Source: a virus. Taken from it: a DNA stretch of 31,855 nucleotides. Positions 11,922 to 19,808 of the stretch are shown here, one piece after another; the first letter of the stretch is position 1, and each line of letters starts with the position of its first letter. The notes beneath the pieces were generated by a model. It had not been told where the DNA came from. It saw nothing but the letters and a program-made list of their open reading frames with translations, and did no database searches. The stretch spans positions 1-31,855 of IMG/VR virus record IMGVR_UViG_3300042516_002783, one strand, 5' to 3'. Both the position numbers and the translations under genes were made by a program.

Positions 11922-13691
11922 TTATGATGCGTAGAACGAGAATGTCATTCCTGAACCAGTATTGTGTGGCGCGAAGGACGCTGAATACGGAGGATAGAAC
12001 ACTCGGAGTTTGTTGATGTTGTCTGCCTCTATGAACAGTTCCTCACCGTGATACAGGGCATACGATGCGGTTCCTGCTGTTGCACCAAAAGTAGCCACAT
12101 CTGCCTCCGAGATGATGCACATGAACTCGTTGGAAGATGCGGACGCGCCTGTTGCCACGCGAGAAGCCTTGATACGAATACCAGTGTTGCAGGTGAATCC
12201 TGCAAGGCTGTTGTATTCGGTGAGGCTCTTTGCGGCATTTCCGACATATCCCGTGCGAGACATGAAGGATGGCTGCATCTTGTTGTGAACCACCGATACT
12301 GCAAGGGTGTCCTGCGTTCCTGCACACACTCCCCCGACTCCATCGGTAAGCACTGTTCCGCTCATCGTTGTGAGGGCAGCAGCCACCTGATCGCGGATGA
12401 GTGTGTAGATGGAGAACTTATCAGAGAAGTCAAATGCACCAACGCTCTGCGAGTCAGCGTATAGAGCCTTCTTCACGGCAGCCATGAAGTCGGTGTTCGT
12501 CTTGATGCTGTTTGCGGTTGTGTTGATGGTGGAGATATTGCTGCTGAAATCTTTCACTTCAACAGGCAGGTATCCGCCGCTTGCACCACGAACCGTAACG
12601 GGATCTCCGCTTGTGCTGCCCGTCACCCACACGCCGTATGCAGCATATGTGGAACCTTGTACAGGAATCGCTCCTGCATATGTGGCTGTGATGCCTATTT
12701 GAGCAGAGAATGTGGCAGTGGCATTTACTGCAAATGTGATGCCGCTGTTTACGAGGCTCACATTGATTGCTGCTCCGCACCATCCTGCGCCAGTGGTTGC
12801 TCCGACCTGTGCGAGTGATCCGTTAGACAACAGTCCCGTTACATAAGTCGGAACAGTCTTGAGCGGAGAGGCAGCGTTGTCCAATGCTCCCTGACCGACC
12901 ACCGTGACAGAATCGGTTGAGGACGACAGGTCGCGGATGTCTAGGTTTGTTGCAGCAACCGTGATTCCGCTGGTTGTCGTAGAGATGTTTACATTCAGGG
13001 CGTTGCCCGTGGTGTGAATCGGTACGGTGTTTGCACCCGCACTCTCAAATCCAAACAGACCAACAGACACAGAGGAAGCCGTTCCGCCACCGAACACCAC
13101 AATGCTGTCGCTGTTGGCTGTGAGTCCGCGAATATTCACGGTTCCGAAAGTGACACCGACAGCCGTTGCGCCACTTACACCGAACACCCCAAGATTAGAG
13201 AACGAGGACACGGTGACAGGCAGCGAACCGCTGGTAGTAATCCCTACGGGGTATCCGCCGCTCAAGCCCTGAACAGCCACATAGTCTATGGAAGCAGTCA
13301 CTCCGAGAGTGGAGCCAATCACGCCGCCGTACAGGTTTCGGATATCAAGATCGGTGCTTGCAACCGTCAGAGTGCCAACAGTAATGCCTACTGCCTGACC
13401 GCCTGACACGCCAACCACGGTGAGAGAGGTGCCTGTGATGCCGACAATCGTGGTGGCGAGGCTGTAGAATCCAGACGGAGCCAAATATTCGTAACGAGTC
13501 CACGAACCACACAAGCCAACGGGAAGCGGTGTGCTGTTGCTGACATAGTTCGCGGTATTGTCTGCACCGTAGGCAACCTTCACCAACTGAAAGTGAGCAG
13601 TTTCACCACCAGTGGGCTTGACATAATCGCTGGCTATGGTATAAGTAGTGCCACTGGTAACAATCTGATAGTTGTCGCTGGTTGCTCCCAT
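11922..13691 (-). CDS. Repetitive fibre-like virion protein, 589 aa
   Basis: The chain is Gly/Ser/Thr/Val-rich, nearly free of Lys/Arg in its first two thirds, and built of short beta repeats. A pattern near V-x-G-x-SG-[GA]-x-x-VG-[IV]-T recurs (for example VVGVSGGQAVGIT, VQGLSGGYPVGIT, VFGVSGATAVGVT), with variants TVASTDLDIRNL and TVAATNLDIRDL. The C-terminal 200 residues are less repetitive and may be the receptor or assembly head. Such triplet-rich beta repeats are typical of long tail fibres and whiskers. It lacks a visible late promoter on its strand in the 57 bp I can inspect. Confidence 0.65.
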   Translation of the reverse strand: MGATSDNYQIVTSGTTYTIASDYVKPTGGETAHFQLVKVAYGADNTANYVSNSTPLPVGLCGSWTRYEYLAPSGFYSLATTIVGITGTSLTVVGVSGGQAVGITVGTLTVASTDLDIRNLYGGVIGSTLGVTASIDYVAVQGLSGGYPVGITTSGSLPVTVSSFSNLGVFGVSGATAVGVTFGTVNIRGLTANSDSIVVFGGGTASSVSVGLFGFESAGANTVPIHTTGNALNVNISTTTSGITVAATNLDIRDLSSSTDSVTVVGQGALDNAASPLKTVPTYVTGLLSNGSLAQVGATTGAGWCGAAINVSLVNSGITFAVNATATFSAQIGITATYAGAIPVQGSTYAAYGVWVTGSTSGDPVTVRGASGGYLPVEVKDFSSNISTINTTANSIKTNTDFMAAVKKALYADSQSVGAFDFSDKFSIYTLIRDQVAAALTTMSGTVLTDGVGGVCAGTQDTLAVSVVHNKMQPSFMSRTGYVGNAAKSLTEYNSLAGFTCNTGIRIKASRVATGASASSNEFMCIISEADVATFGATAGTASYALYHGEELFIEADNINKLRVFYPPYSASFAPHNTGSGMTFSFYAS

Positions 13692-13730
13692 TTGATTCTC
13701 CGCTGTGCAGGGTCTTGGGCTGATCCGTTT

Positions 13731-13737
13731 CTAAATA
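13731..13737 (+). promoter_or_regulatory. Candidate late promoter CTAAATA
   Basis: CTAAATAG lies 39 bp before the chosen start of the gp33-like gene. The motif is on the plus strand, in the gap between the divergent fibre gene and gene 33. Confidence 0.45.
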
Positions 13738-13775
13738 GAGTACTACCTATGTATATTTCCGAAAGTAAGGCTGAC

Positions 13776-13991
13776 ATGGACATCAACAATCTACGATTCC
13801 CCCGTGAAGTAGAGAATCATGTAAAGAAGTACGAAGTTTCGTATATTGACGCTGTGCTGGCGGTGTGCGAGCGGTTCGGTATTGAACCACAGGTCGCCGC
13901 GAAATTCCTCAGCAAGCCCATCATTGAAAAAATCAAGGCTGAAGGGCAGGAACTTAATCTGCTCCCGAAGAAAACGCGACTTCCTGTTTGA
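13776..13991 (+). CDS. 33: gp33-like late-transcription coactivator, 71 aa
   Basis: The sequence (MDINNLRFPREVENHV, SYIDAVLAVCERFGIEP, AAKFLSKPIIEKIKAE and the end LNLLPKKTRLPV) matches the T4-like, especially cyanophage, gp33 pattern. In T4, gp33 binds the beta flap of host RNA polymerase and links it to the sliding clamp through a C-terminal hydrophobic motif, activating late promoters with gp55. I start at ATG 13776, which has AAGG in a good place; an in-frame ATG at 13749 lacks a ribosome site and would add nine residues. Gene 32 follows directly, and its promoter overlaps the stop. Confidence 0.75.
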   Translation: MDINNLRFPREVENHVKKYEVSYIDAVLAVCERFGIEPQVAAKFLSKPIIEKIKAEGQELNLLPKKTRLPV

Positions 13992-14015
13992 CACGCAGCA
14001 GACCTCTGCTATACT
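13988..14015 (+). promoter_or_regulatory. Sigma70-type promoter of gene 32
   Basis: Consensus TTGACA, 16 bp, TATACT with TGC before the -10. The -35 overlaps the stop codon of gene 33. The leader to the gene 32 start is about 73 nt. Confidence 0.85.
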
Positions 14016-14021
14016 GTCTAC

Positions 14022-14094
14022 ATAGTCGTGACTGAACTGTTTGTCACACACACTTCATACACCGTACATACCGTACACAACAAGGAGACACGCA
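14022..14094 (+). promoter_or_regulatory. Gene 32 leader, possible autoregulatory operator
   Basis: A short stem GTGAC / GTCAC (14028-14047) is followed by about 35 nt almost free of G (A/C/T-rich, with ACCGTACA twice) up to the ribosome site AAGGAG. T4 gp32 represses its own mRNA by binding an unstructured leader next to a folded element; this leader has the same layout. Function inferred. Confidence 0.45.
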
Positions 14095-15036
14095 ATGGGA
14101 TTCAAAGACCTCAAGTCCGCTTCCAAGAACTCGTATCAGACTCTCGCATCCGAAATGGACAAGATGGCGAAGAAGTCCGAGTCTTACAAGGATGACCGCT
14201 TTTGGAAGGCGGAAACAGACAAGACAGGCAATGGCTACGCGGAGATTCGCTTCCTTCCCGCACCCGATGGCGAGGATCTGCCGTGGGCGCGTGTGTGGAG
14301 CCACGGTTTCCGTGGACCAGGTGGTTGGTACATTGAGAACTCGCTCACCACGATTGGGCTGAAGGATCCCGTGTCCGAGATGAACAACCTCCTGTGGGAG
14401 AGCGGTTCCGACAAGGACAAGGCGATTGCCCGTGATCGCAAGCGGCGACTGTCGTACATCAGCAATGTGCTTGTGGTCAGCGACCCCAAGCACCCCGAGA
14501 ACGAGGGCAAGGTTTTCCTGTTCAAGTACGGCAAGAAGATTTTTGAGAAGATTCAGGGTGCGATGAACCCCGAGTTTCAAGACGAGAAGCCGATGAACCC
14601 CTTTGACTTTTGGGGTGGAGCAAACTTCAAGTTGAAGATCCGTCAGGTGGATGGCTACGCAAACTTTGACAAGAGCGAGTTTGCTGCTCCGTCAGCCCTG
14701 CTTGGTGGTGATGACTCTGCGCTTGAGAAGATGTGGAAGACGCAGCACTCCCTGAAGGAGTTCACCGATCCGAAGAACTTCAAGTCCTATGACGAACTGA
14801 AGGCTCGTCTTGAACAGGTTCTTGGTGGTAACATCCGCGCAACTGCATCGGACGCGGTTGCGAAGGGTGGCGCGGAGAAGGCTGCGTTTGATGACGAGGA
14901 CTCTGCTCCTGTGCGTAAGCCATCCACTCCTCCACCCGCAAAGAAGCCTGCTCCCGTGAAGGAAGCCGTCAAGACCGATGACGATGACACGGAAGACGCT
15001 CTGTCCTACTTTGAGAAGTTGGCAAGCGAAGACTAA
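14095..15036 (+). CDS. 32: Single-stranded DNA-binding protein gp32
   Basis: 313 residues (T4 gp32 has 301), start behind AAGGAGACACGCA. The core matches T4-type gp32: a basic N terminus (MGFKDLKSASKNS), RFLPAPDGEDLPWARVW, then NVLVVSDPKHPENEGKVFLF and KYGKKIFEKIQGAM, FDFWGGANFKLKIRQVDGY and a very acidic C terminus (KTDDDDTEDALSYF). It coats single-stranded DNA and recruits replication and recombination proteins through that acid tail. The zinc-binding His/Cys cluster of T4 gp32 is missing: the region reads LKDPVSEMNNLLW, as I recall for cyanophage forms. Confidence 0.92.
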   Translation: MGFKDLKSASKNSYQTLASEMDKMAKKSESYKDDRFWKAETDKTGNGYAEIRFLPAPDGEDLPWARVWSHGFRGPGGWYIENSLTTIGLKDPVSEMNNLLWESGSDKDKAIARDRKRRLSYISNVLVVSDPKHPENEGKVFLFKYGKKIFEKIQGAMNPEFQDEKPMNPFDFWGGANFKLKIRQVDGYANFDKSEFAAPSALLGGDDSALEKMWKTQHSLKEFTDPKNFKSYDELKARLEQVLGGNIRATASDAVAKGGAEKAAFDDEDSAPVRKPSTPPPAKKPAPVKEAVKTDDDDTEDALSYFEKLASED

Positions 15037-15059
15037 ATCCCCTTCGGTTTCGCAGAGAG

Positions 15060-15083
15060 AGGCGCACGAAAGTGCGCCTTTTT
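15060..15083 (+). terminator. Rho-independent terminator of gene 32
   Basis: Stem AGGCGCAC / GTGCGCCT with a GAAA loop, then TTTTC. It also separates gene 32 from the convergent tape-measure gene. Confidence 0.92.
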
Positions 15084-15086
15084 CTT

Positions 15087-17096
15087 TTACATCTGAACCG
15101 TTCTGAACTGCATGGTCTTCAGCGTGGGTTCGTTGTTGCGAATCTTCAGGTCATCGTTGAAGTTGTTCGTGATGTTGCTCACGCGAGTGTTCACTGCGGA
15201 GTTGTTCACCGTGGGTGCTGCGGTCGCTGTCCCCGCCGCTGCCTCTGCCTTTGCAGCACCGAGTGCGCTTTGCTCTGCGGAATACTGCGACACCATCTTG
15301 CCTACCGTGGTGTTCGGTGAAGCAGGAGCGGTGATCTTTGCAGCCTCTTCTGCTGCCTTGGTGTCTTCCACCGAGATAAGCGAACCAACGCCAGGAATGG
15401 ATTCAACCAAGTCGTATATTCCCTTTGGTCCAATCGCATCAGCGATAGAGTTCGCAACGAGTTCTCCGAGATACGAGCCACCGATGCTGCCTGCAATCGT
15501 GCCAAGCGGTCCGAGTGCGGTGCCAAGCGCACCACCACCAAGTCCACCGAGTACAGAACCAAGGGTTCCTACAAGTGTTCTTCCGATCTGTTCTTTCTTC
15601 TGATCAGTAGACAGGTTTGGATCATTCTTTATGTATCCAATATTAAGCGCACCTATAGCAGTGTTGATGAGTGCGCCCAAACCAGGAATGCTGACGAGAG
15701 ACTTTGCAATCTTTCCTGCACTGGACTTTATTCCGCTGCTGAGTGCTTTCACAGGATTCAGGCTTCCGACAATATCCTTGGCTTTGCCGAACATATTGCC
15801 GAAGAATCCACCTGCCTTTGATGCTGCGCTACCAACGGCTTTGCCTACACCCGTGTTTGCAATCGCGGATCCTGCTTTTGCAGCAAACCCGCCGACTGCC
15901 TTCACACCCGAAGAGATGAGTCCCCCTGTTCCACGCACGGCAGAACCAGCAAGCCGCGCTGCGCCTCCTGCCATTGACATTACTCGTTTACCAACACCAG
16001 ATCCAAGCATGGTGGAAATCGTGCTTCCCAAGAAGTCTTTTACGGTTCCAAGAATGGACGACAGTATCCCGCCCTTCTTCTCTCCGTCTTTTCCACCTAT
16101 AGCCTTCTTGACTATTCCTGCACCCTTGCCCTCAAGTTCTGCCTCACGAGCCTTCAGTTCTGAAGAATCGCTTTCTGGTGAGAACCTGCTCTCCAGCATC
16201 GTGCGGATTTTAGTGATCTCTTTGTGTATGGCACCAAGTGTGGACGGTACGCCCTTTCCTGCACCACTAAGGTCAAGACCTGGAATGTCTGATGCACGGG
16301 TGCCGCCGAGTCTTGCAGCCATACCCCTGCCGCTACCACCGCCCAAATCATCAATGTCCAGTTCGCTTGTTTTTCTTCCGCGTCGGGAAATTGTTTCTTG
16401 GAGAGATCCTGAATACTTTTCGATGTCTTCTAGTGTTTCTCTGCGATCTTTCAAGAACCCACTGAGCAGTCCGCCAATCACAGGAACCTTTGCAGCCAAT
16501 CTCTCTGGCAAGGTTTTTTTGAATGACTGTGCTTTTTCTTTCAAGAATTCGCCAAACGATGTTCTCTTTTTGAGTTGATCTTCTACGGGCTTGATGATTT
16601 CATCTAGTTTGGTGGCAATATCAGATTGTTCGCCCTCTGTCTTTTTTGCAAGTTCACGAATAAACCGCAGCCTAGAGTATATCATTTTTGCGTCTTCCAT
16701 AGACGCTTTTAGCGAGCCTTCGGATAGGACAACCGCTTCTTTCATTAACTGATACGCGGCTGCTCCAGCAGGATCGTCTTGATCGAACTTTTGGCGATTT
16801 TCGGATATGAACCTTTCTACCACGGAACGCACACCCTGCTTGTCGGCAGTTCCAATGACATAATTTTCAAGTTCGGAAGTTTCCATGCCCATCGACTTCC
16901 GTTGACGGATAAGTGCTTGCAGTAATCCGATTTGCTGTGCTACGGCTGCGTCTGTTGCGGGAGCGTTTCCCGTTTGTATTGGTGGTTGCTGTGGTGCTTT
17001 GAATTCAGGCTTGAGCGCACCAAAGCGACCGCCGATCCGCTCTTGGCGGGCAGACATCATTCTTCGATATTCTGCATTGGTGACCTTTTTAGCCAT
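15087..17096 (-). CDS. 29: Tail tape-measure protein (gp29-like)
   Basis: 669 residues (T4 gp29: 590), start behind GGGGGAGAA. Residues 1-230 are helical. The middle is a long run of hydrophobic Gly/Ala-rich segments (LGSTISTMLGSGVGKRVMS, GGLISSGVKAVGGFAAKAG, LGSVLGGLGGGALGTALGP) typical of tape measures that must cross the inner membrane. The C terminus ends in an Asn-rich stretch and FRTVQM. It sets tail length by spanning the tube; its size suggests a tail of roughly 100 nm by the usual 0.15 nm per residue. It lies directly after gp26/gp51 as expected for hub-tape assembly. Confidence 0.85.
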   Translation of the reverse strand: MAKKVTNAEYRRMMSARQERIGGRFGALKPEFKAPQQPPIQTGNAPATDAAVAQQIGLLQALIRQRKSMGMETSELENYVIGTADKQGVRSVVERFISENRQKFDQDDPAGAAAYQLMKEAVVLSEGSLKASMEDAKMIYSRLRFIRELAKKTEGEQSDIATKLDEIIKPVEDQLKKRTSFGEFLKEKAQSFKKTLPERLAAKVPVIGGLLSGFLKDRRETLEDIEKYSGSLQETISRRGRKTSELDIDDLGGGSGRGMAARLGGTRASDIPGLDLSGAGKGVPSTLGAIHKEITKIRTMLESRFSPESDSSELKAREAELEGKGAGIVKKAIGGKDGEKKGGILSSILGTVKDFLGSTISTMLGSGVGKRVMSMAGGAARLAGSAVRGTGGLISSGVKAVGGFAAKAGSAIANTGVGKAVGSAASKAGGFFGNMFGKAKDIVGSLNPVKALSSGIKSSAGKIAKSLVSIPGLGALINTAIGALNIGYIKNDPNLSTDQKKEQIGRTLVGTLGSVLGGLGGGALGTALGPLGTIAGSIGGSYLGELVANSIADAIGPKGIYDLVESIPGVGSLISVEDTKAAEEAAKITAPASPNTTVGKMVSQYSAEQSALGAAKAEAAAGTATAAPTVNNSAVNTRVSNITNNFNDDLKIRNNEPTLKTMQFRTVQM

Positions 17097-17125
17097 TTCT
17101 CCCCCGTAGGCTCATCTTAAATAGG

Positions 17126-17314
17126 TCACAGTTGTCGTTTTCCGCTGACTTGCTCCCGTTCTTTTTTCAGATGAGCAATCAGCATTTGTATGTATACCTC
17201 TCGTTCCCAAGGCATCATCCCCTCTACTTCGGCAAGGGAGTACCCGTGGTGCTGCATGAGGTTGAAGTTTAGTTGGTAGAATGCCCCCAAGTCATTGTGA
17301 CAGAGGGCTATTGA
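17126..17314 (-). CDS. 51: gp51-like baseplate hub assembly domain, entered by -1 frameshift
   Basis: This frame encodes SIALCHNDLGAFYQL, NFNLMQHHGYSLAEVEGMM, PWEREVYIQMLIAHL and a basic end. The pattern NFxLMxHHxYSLxExExMxPWEREhY is the gp51 signature as I know it from T4-like phages. There is no usable start: the only ATG candidates lie inside the conserved core, and no ribosome site precedes them. The frame is -1 to gp26 and joins it at a slippery T TTT TTT just before the gp26 stop, so the product is probably the C-terminal 62 residues of a 299-residue gp26-gp51 fusion. In T4 genes 26 and 51 are neighbours but separate. Confidence 0.75.
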   Translation of the reverse strand, partial: SIALCHNDLGAFYQLNFNLMQHHGYSLAEVEGMMPWEREVYIQMLIAHLKKEREQVSGKRQL

Positions 17315-17320
17315 AAAAAA
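17283..17320 (-). promoter_or_regulatory. -1 programmed ribosomal frameshift signal
   Basis: Read on the minus strand, GAT TTT TTT CAA TAG ends gp26 and carries the heptamer T TTT TTT in the correct phase (17314-17320). After a 5-nt spacer comes a stem-loop (17283-17308): GCCCTC / GGGGGC, then GTCA / TGAC around a CAA loop. Slippery site, spacer and structure all fit the known -1 frameshift layout. Confidence 0.75.
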
Positions 17321-18024
17321 TCAGACACGCTCTTCAGTTCCGCTTTCGCGGGTGTCTTGCAGTGCGGACAGGTGTACTTGAACTCATAGTGTAGTTCGGG
17401 TGCGGATTGCAAGTAGTCCATGATCTTGGCAAACTGATCAGGCAGCATATTGTCCACGAAGTTTGACAGTTCTTGCGGATTGATGTCCTTTGTTTCGTGA
17501 ACCTGATCGTTCAGTATCACGGACTCAATGCACTTATTTGCGAGATCAAAAGCAATTTCCACCTCGTTCTCATCGTGATTGATGTCGTGTATGGACGGAT
17601 ACCGCAGCACAAGCGACAGATTGTCGGTGATCACCACCGTGCCGTCCACTGCTGTCTTTTCTCGTTGCTTGATGGTGACTTCATCAAGACGGATCTTGAT
17701 TGAGGTGTCCTTGCCGCACTTTGCACACACCACTTGCGGCTTTACCTCTTCGCCCACTGACTTTGATCGTATTTGCAGGAAGGCGTACTCTGCGTCAGCC
17801 ACGCACAGCCTGCGGGTGTCCGTGGAGTTGTTCGTGCAGGCTAGGATCACATTCCGCATGGCATCGTTTATCTGATTCATGCTTTTTGATTGCAGCGCAA
17901 CCAGCAGAACCTTTTCTTCCTTTACCACGAAAGGTCTGAACTTCGTGGTGATGCCAGATACGGGAAGCGTCATGGTGTACTGCGGTAGAGCCGCATTCGT
18001 CAGATTCAGTGTGTTCATATTCAT
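17308..18024 (-). CDS. 26: Baseplate hub protein gp26-like
   Basis: 238 residues, start behind AAAGGATGAAT (MNMNTLNL...). Residues 18-90 match the T4-like gp26 pattern: LPVSGITTKFRPFVVKEEKVL and AFLQIRSKSVGEEV. Cys100-x2-Cys103 and Cys219-x2-Cys222 can form a zinc ribbon. It acts in assembling the baseplate hub, onto which the tape measure and tube are built. The gene ends in a run of seven T directly before TAG, which is a -1 frameshift site into the gp51 frame. A late promoter CTAAATA lies 24 bp upstream. Confidence 0.85.
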   Translation of the reverse strand: MNMNTLNLTNAALPQYTMTLPVSGITTKFRPFVVKEEKVLLVALQSKSMNQINDAMRNVILACTNNSTDTRRLCVADAEYAFLQIRSKSVGEEVKPQVVCAKCGKDTSIKIRLDEVTIKQREKTAVDGTVVITDNLSLVLRYPSIHDINHDENEVEIAFDLANKCIESVILNDQVHETKDINPQELSNFVDNMLPDQFAKIMDYLQSAPELHYEFKYTCPHCKTPAKAELKSVSDFFQ

Positions 18025-18047
18025 CCTTTAGTCAACAGAGTCAAATG

Positions 18048-18054
18048 TATTTAG
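18048..18054 (-). promoter_or_regulatory. Late promoter CTAAATA of gene 26
   Basis: Minus-strand CTAAATACA stands in the 33-bp gap between the tube-like gene and gene 26, spaced as expected for a T4-type late start. Confidence 0.55.
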
Positions 18055-18057
18055 TCG

Positions 18058-18771
18058 TCAGCGGGGAGTGTTCATTATGGACTGCATTTTTTGAGGATCG
18101 TAGAATCCATTCACGGTTCCATCGTAACCCATCCGATTCACCTGTCCGCCGTTTGATGTGAGGAACTGCTGTGGAGCGGGTGGTCCGACAAACTCCTCTG
18201 CTGCCACCGCAGTCGGACGAGCCAATCCAATGTATTCGGGTGTGTATTTTCTGAAAGCAAGAGTGATGTCCTGCTTCAGGAAATCGTTGTCCTTGTCGTA
18301 TGCCACTTGCAGATCACCGATAGCCTTTGGATACACCTCTTCCACATAGAAGCGGTGGGCGGGATCATCTGCTCTCGTCATCACGGCTATTTCCAAGTTT
18401 GTCACATAGTCATCGTAATATCCGAACTTGTAGTTGGAGCGGCTGCACACAAGATCCATCCAGTCCTCAAAGAACTTGCGCTCACGCAGATCGGCAGACA
18501 GTATCACGGATAGGGTCATCTCTCCTGCGTAGATTGGTTCATACGGCATATTCCGCGCAGGACCGTAGAAGCGATACGGCGTGGTTGACAGTGAGCGACC
18601 AGGTATGGTGATGGAGTCGCACCGCACCATCAGATTCCTGATGAACTGAATGTTCGTGGTGCCGAAGCCTGCTGGCGTGTTGATCATCACTTCATAGCGA
18701 TTGCTGAAAGCCAATCCGCTTTGAGTGATGCTGTTTATGAGTTCGTTGATGTTTGACGGAACGAATGCCAT
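18058..18771 (-). CDS. Tail-tube / tube-initiator family protein (gp19/gp54-like)
   Basis: 237 residues. After a helical N terminus, residues 24-180 follow the tail-tube fold pattern seen in gp19/gp54-like proteins: NRYEVMINTPAG, VRCDSITIPGRSLST, GEMTLSVILSADLRERKFFE, then VTNLEIAVMT and DITLAFRKYTPEYIG. The C terminus is Gln/Asn/Pro-rich and flexible. Its place between gp26 and gp4 and the lone copy here suggest a baseplate tube initiator (gp54 role) rather than the main tube, but sequence alone does not decide. It starts 2 bp after its upstream neighbour's stop with GGAGGCAG as ribosome site. Confidence 0.7.
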   Translation of the reverse strand: MAFVPSNINELINSITQSGLAFSNRYEVMINTPAGFGTTNIQFIRNLMVRCDSITIPGRSLSTTPYRFYGPARNMPYEPIYAGEMTLSVILSADLRERKFFEDWMDLVCSRSNYKFGYYDDYVTNLEIAVMTRADDPAHRFYVEEVYPKAIGDLQVAYDKDNDFLKQDITLAFRKYTPEYIGLARPTAVAAEEFVGPPAPQQFLTSNGGQVNRMGYDGTVNGFYDPQKMQSIMNTPR

Positions 18772-19362
18772 TTATCTGCCTCCCCGCAATACTTGGCTTC
18801 TGCTGTCTCGGTAAACCGTTACTGGTTTTGCCCCGCTGAATCGTGAAGTGTTGGATGCCACCATGTCTTCCCACAGACTGAACGGAACCACTGCGGGTCG
18901 CCGTCTCATGCCTTTCCACAGATAGCGTCTGTAGCACGGCTTGAAGTACTTGAACTGTCTTCGCGCATTCAAACGGTCGTAGTCTACACGCAGACGAGTT
19001 CGCCACTCTTCGTTTGCTTTTATTGTCGGTAGACCTCGCATCACCGAGTCAAACAAGAACTTTCTAAAATCTGGTGCGATGAAGTGCAGATTCACTCCCT
19101 CAAATCCCCCTCTATACACATCCGTTATCAACACCAAAGGGAATGTATCGTAATATGTATTTCGTGAAACAAAAGAATCGCTGACTGGCTCGTATTTGAA
19201 GAACACCATCTGTCCATCAAAAAGGCGATTGGGTATGGATAGTTGACCGCTCTTTTGGAGCATCTTTACGAACTGAATGTATGTCTGATCTGTGGCACCA
19301 AGCACAGAGGTGGTTTCCTCCAGCAGTGCCTGCAAGTCAGCCTTCATCTCGTCTTCGGTCAT
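18772..19362 (-). CDS. Conserved T4-like phage protein, 196 aa
   Basis: I start at Met 19362, which overlaps the gp4 stop as ATGA and has AGGAAACCCCA before it; an upstream in-frame ATG at 19410 would overlap gp4 by 52 bp. The protein carries MVFFKYEP, NTYYDTFPLVLITDVYRGGFEGVN and LHFIAPDFRKFLFDSVM. The YDxFPLV and GFxGxNLH pattern is one I associate with uncharacterised structural proteins next to gp4 in T4-like phages. The C terminus is Arg-rich. A virion or assembly role follows from position only. Confidence 0.6.
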   Translation of the reverse strand: MTEDEMKADLQALLEETTSVLGATDQTYIQFVKMLQKSGQLSIPNRLFDGQMVFFKYEPVSDSFVSRNTYYDTFPLVLITDVYRGGFEGVNLHFIAPDFRKFLFDSVMRGLPTIKANEEWRTRLRVDYDRLNARRQFKYFKPCYRRYLWKGMRRRPAVVPFSLWEDMVASNTSRFSGAKPVTVYRDSRSQVLRGGR

Positions 19363-19799
19363 TGGGGTTTCCTGAAGAGGTCGTCTTCGGTCAATATTTT
19401 GAACTCCCATCCTTTGGCTTCCGATACCCGTCTAGCCGCGTCCCATTTAGCCTTGTTGGTGATCCATGTCTGCACTTCTGTGATGTAGCCTCTGGTAATC
19501 CGCTTTCGCTTCTCGGGTTCGCGGCACTGCTTCTTGGGCTTGATTTCCACCAACCATGTCTTGATGCCTTCGGCGGTGCGTATCTCTACCAAGAAATCAA
19601 CGAAATACCTATGAGGCTTCTTGTCTAGCGGATTCATGTACGGAATCACCACTTCTTCGGATGCCCATCGCAGCACATTTGCGCTGCTGTCGCAGAACTT
19701 CATAAACTTCCGCTCCCACATACTACGGTAGACGATCTTCGTGGGATCGCCAATGTATTTGGAGGGGTTGTCTGGCTGAAATTTGCCTTTGTATGCCAT
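19359..19799 (-). CDS. 4: Head completion nuclease gp4
   Basis: 146 residues (T4 gp4: 150). It shows PSKYIGDPTKIVYRSMWERKFM, ASEEVVIPYMNPLDKKPHRY, FVDFLVEI and WLVEIKPKKQ. E29, D68 and E85-x-K87 form the active-site pattern of restriction-endonuclease-like (TnsA-type) nucleases. In T4, gp4 (gp50) is needed to finish filled heads before tail joining. It is the first gene of the minus-strand tail block; 37 bp separates it from the divergent gene 48. Confidence 0.88.
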   Translation of the reverse strand: MAYKGKFQPDNPSKYIGDPTKIVYRSMWERKFMKFCDSSANVLRWASEEVVIPYMNPLDKKPHRYFVDFLVEIRTAEGIKTWLVEIKPKKQCREPEKRKRITRGYITEVQTWITNKAKWDAARRVSEAKGWEFKILTEDDLFRKPQ

Positions 19800-19801
19800 A
19801 C

Positions 19802-19808
19802 ATAAATA
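19802..19808 (+). promoter_or_regulatory. Candidate late promoter ATAAATA in a palindrome
   Basis: ATAAATA lies in the palindrome TACATA-AA-TATGTA (19799-19812), in the 37-bp gap between divergent genes 4 and 48. It is oriented toward gene 48. Confidence 0.55.

Noticed and set aside
15631-16578. 315-codon plus-strand open frame
   Set aside because: It is antisense to the tape-measure gene and its Ser/Pro/Leu-rich product is what the complement of Gly/Ala-rich coding gives.
17110-17176. Inverted repeat GCTCATCT / AGATGAGC near the tape-measure start
   Set aside because: The arms are 51 bp apart and partly within the gp51 frame, so it may be chance; no T run follows.
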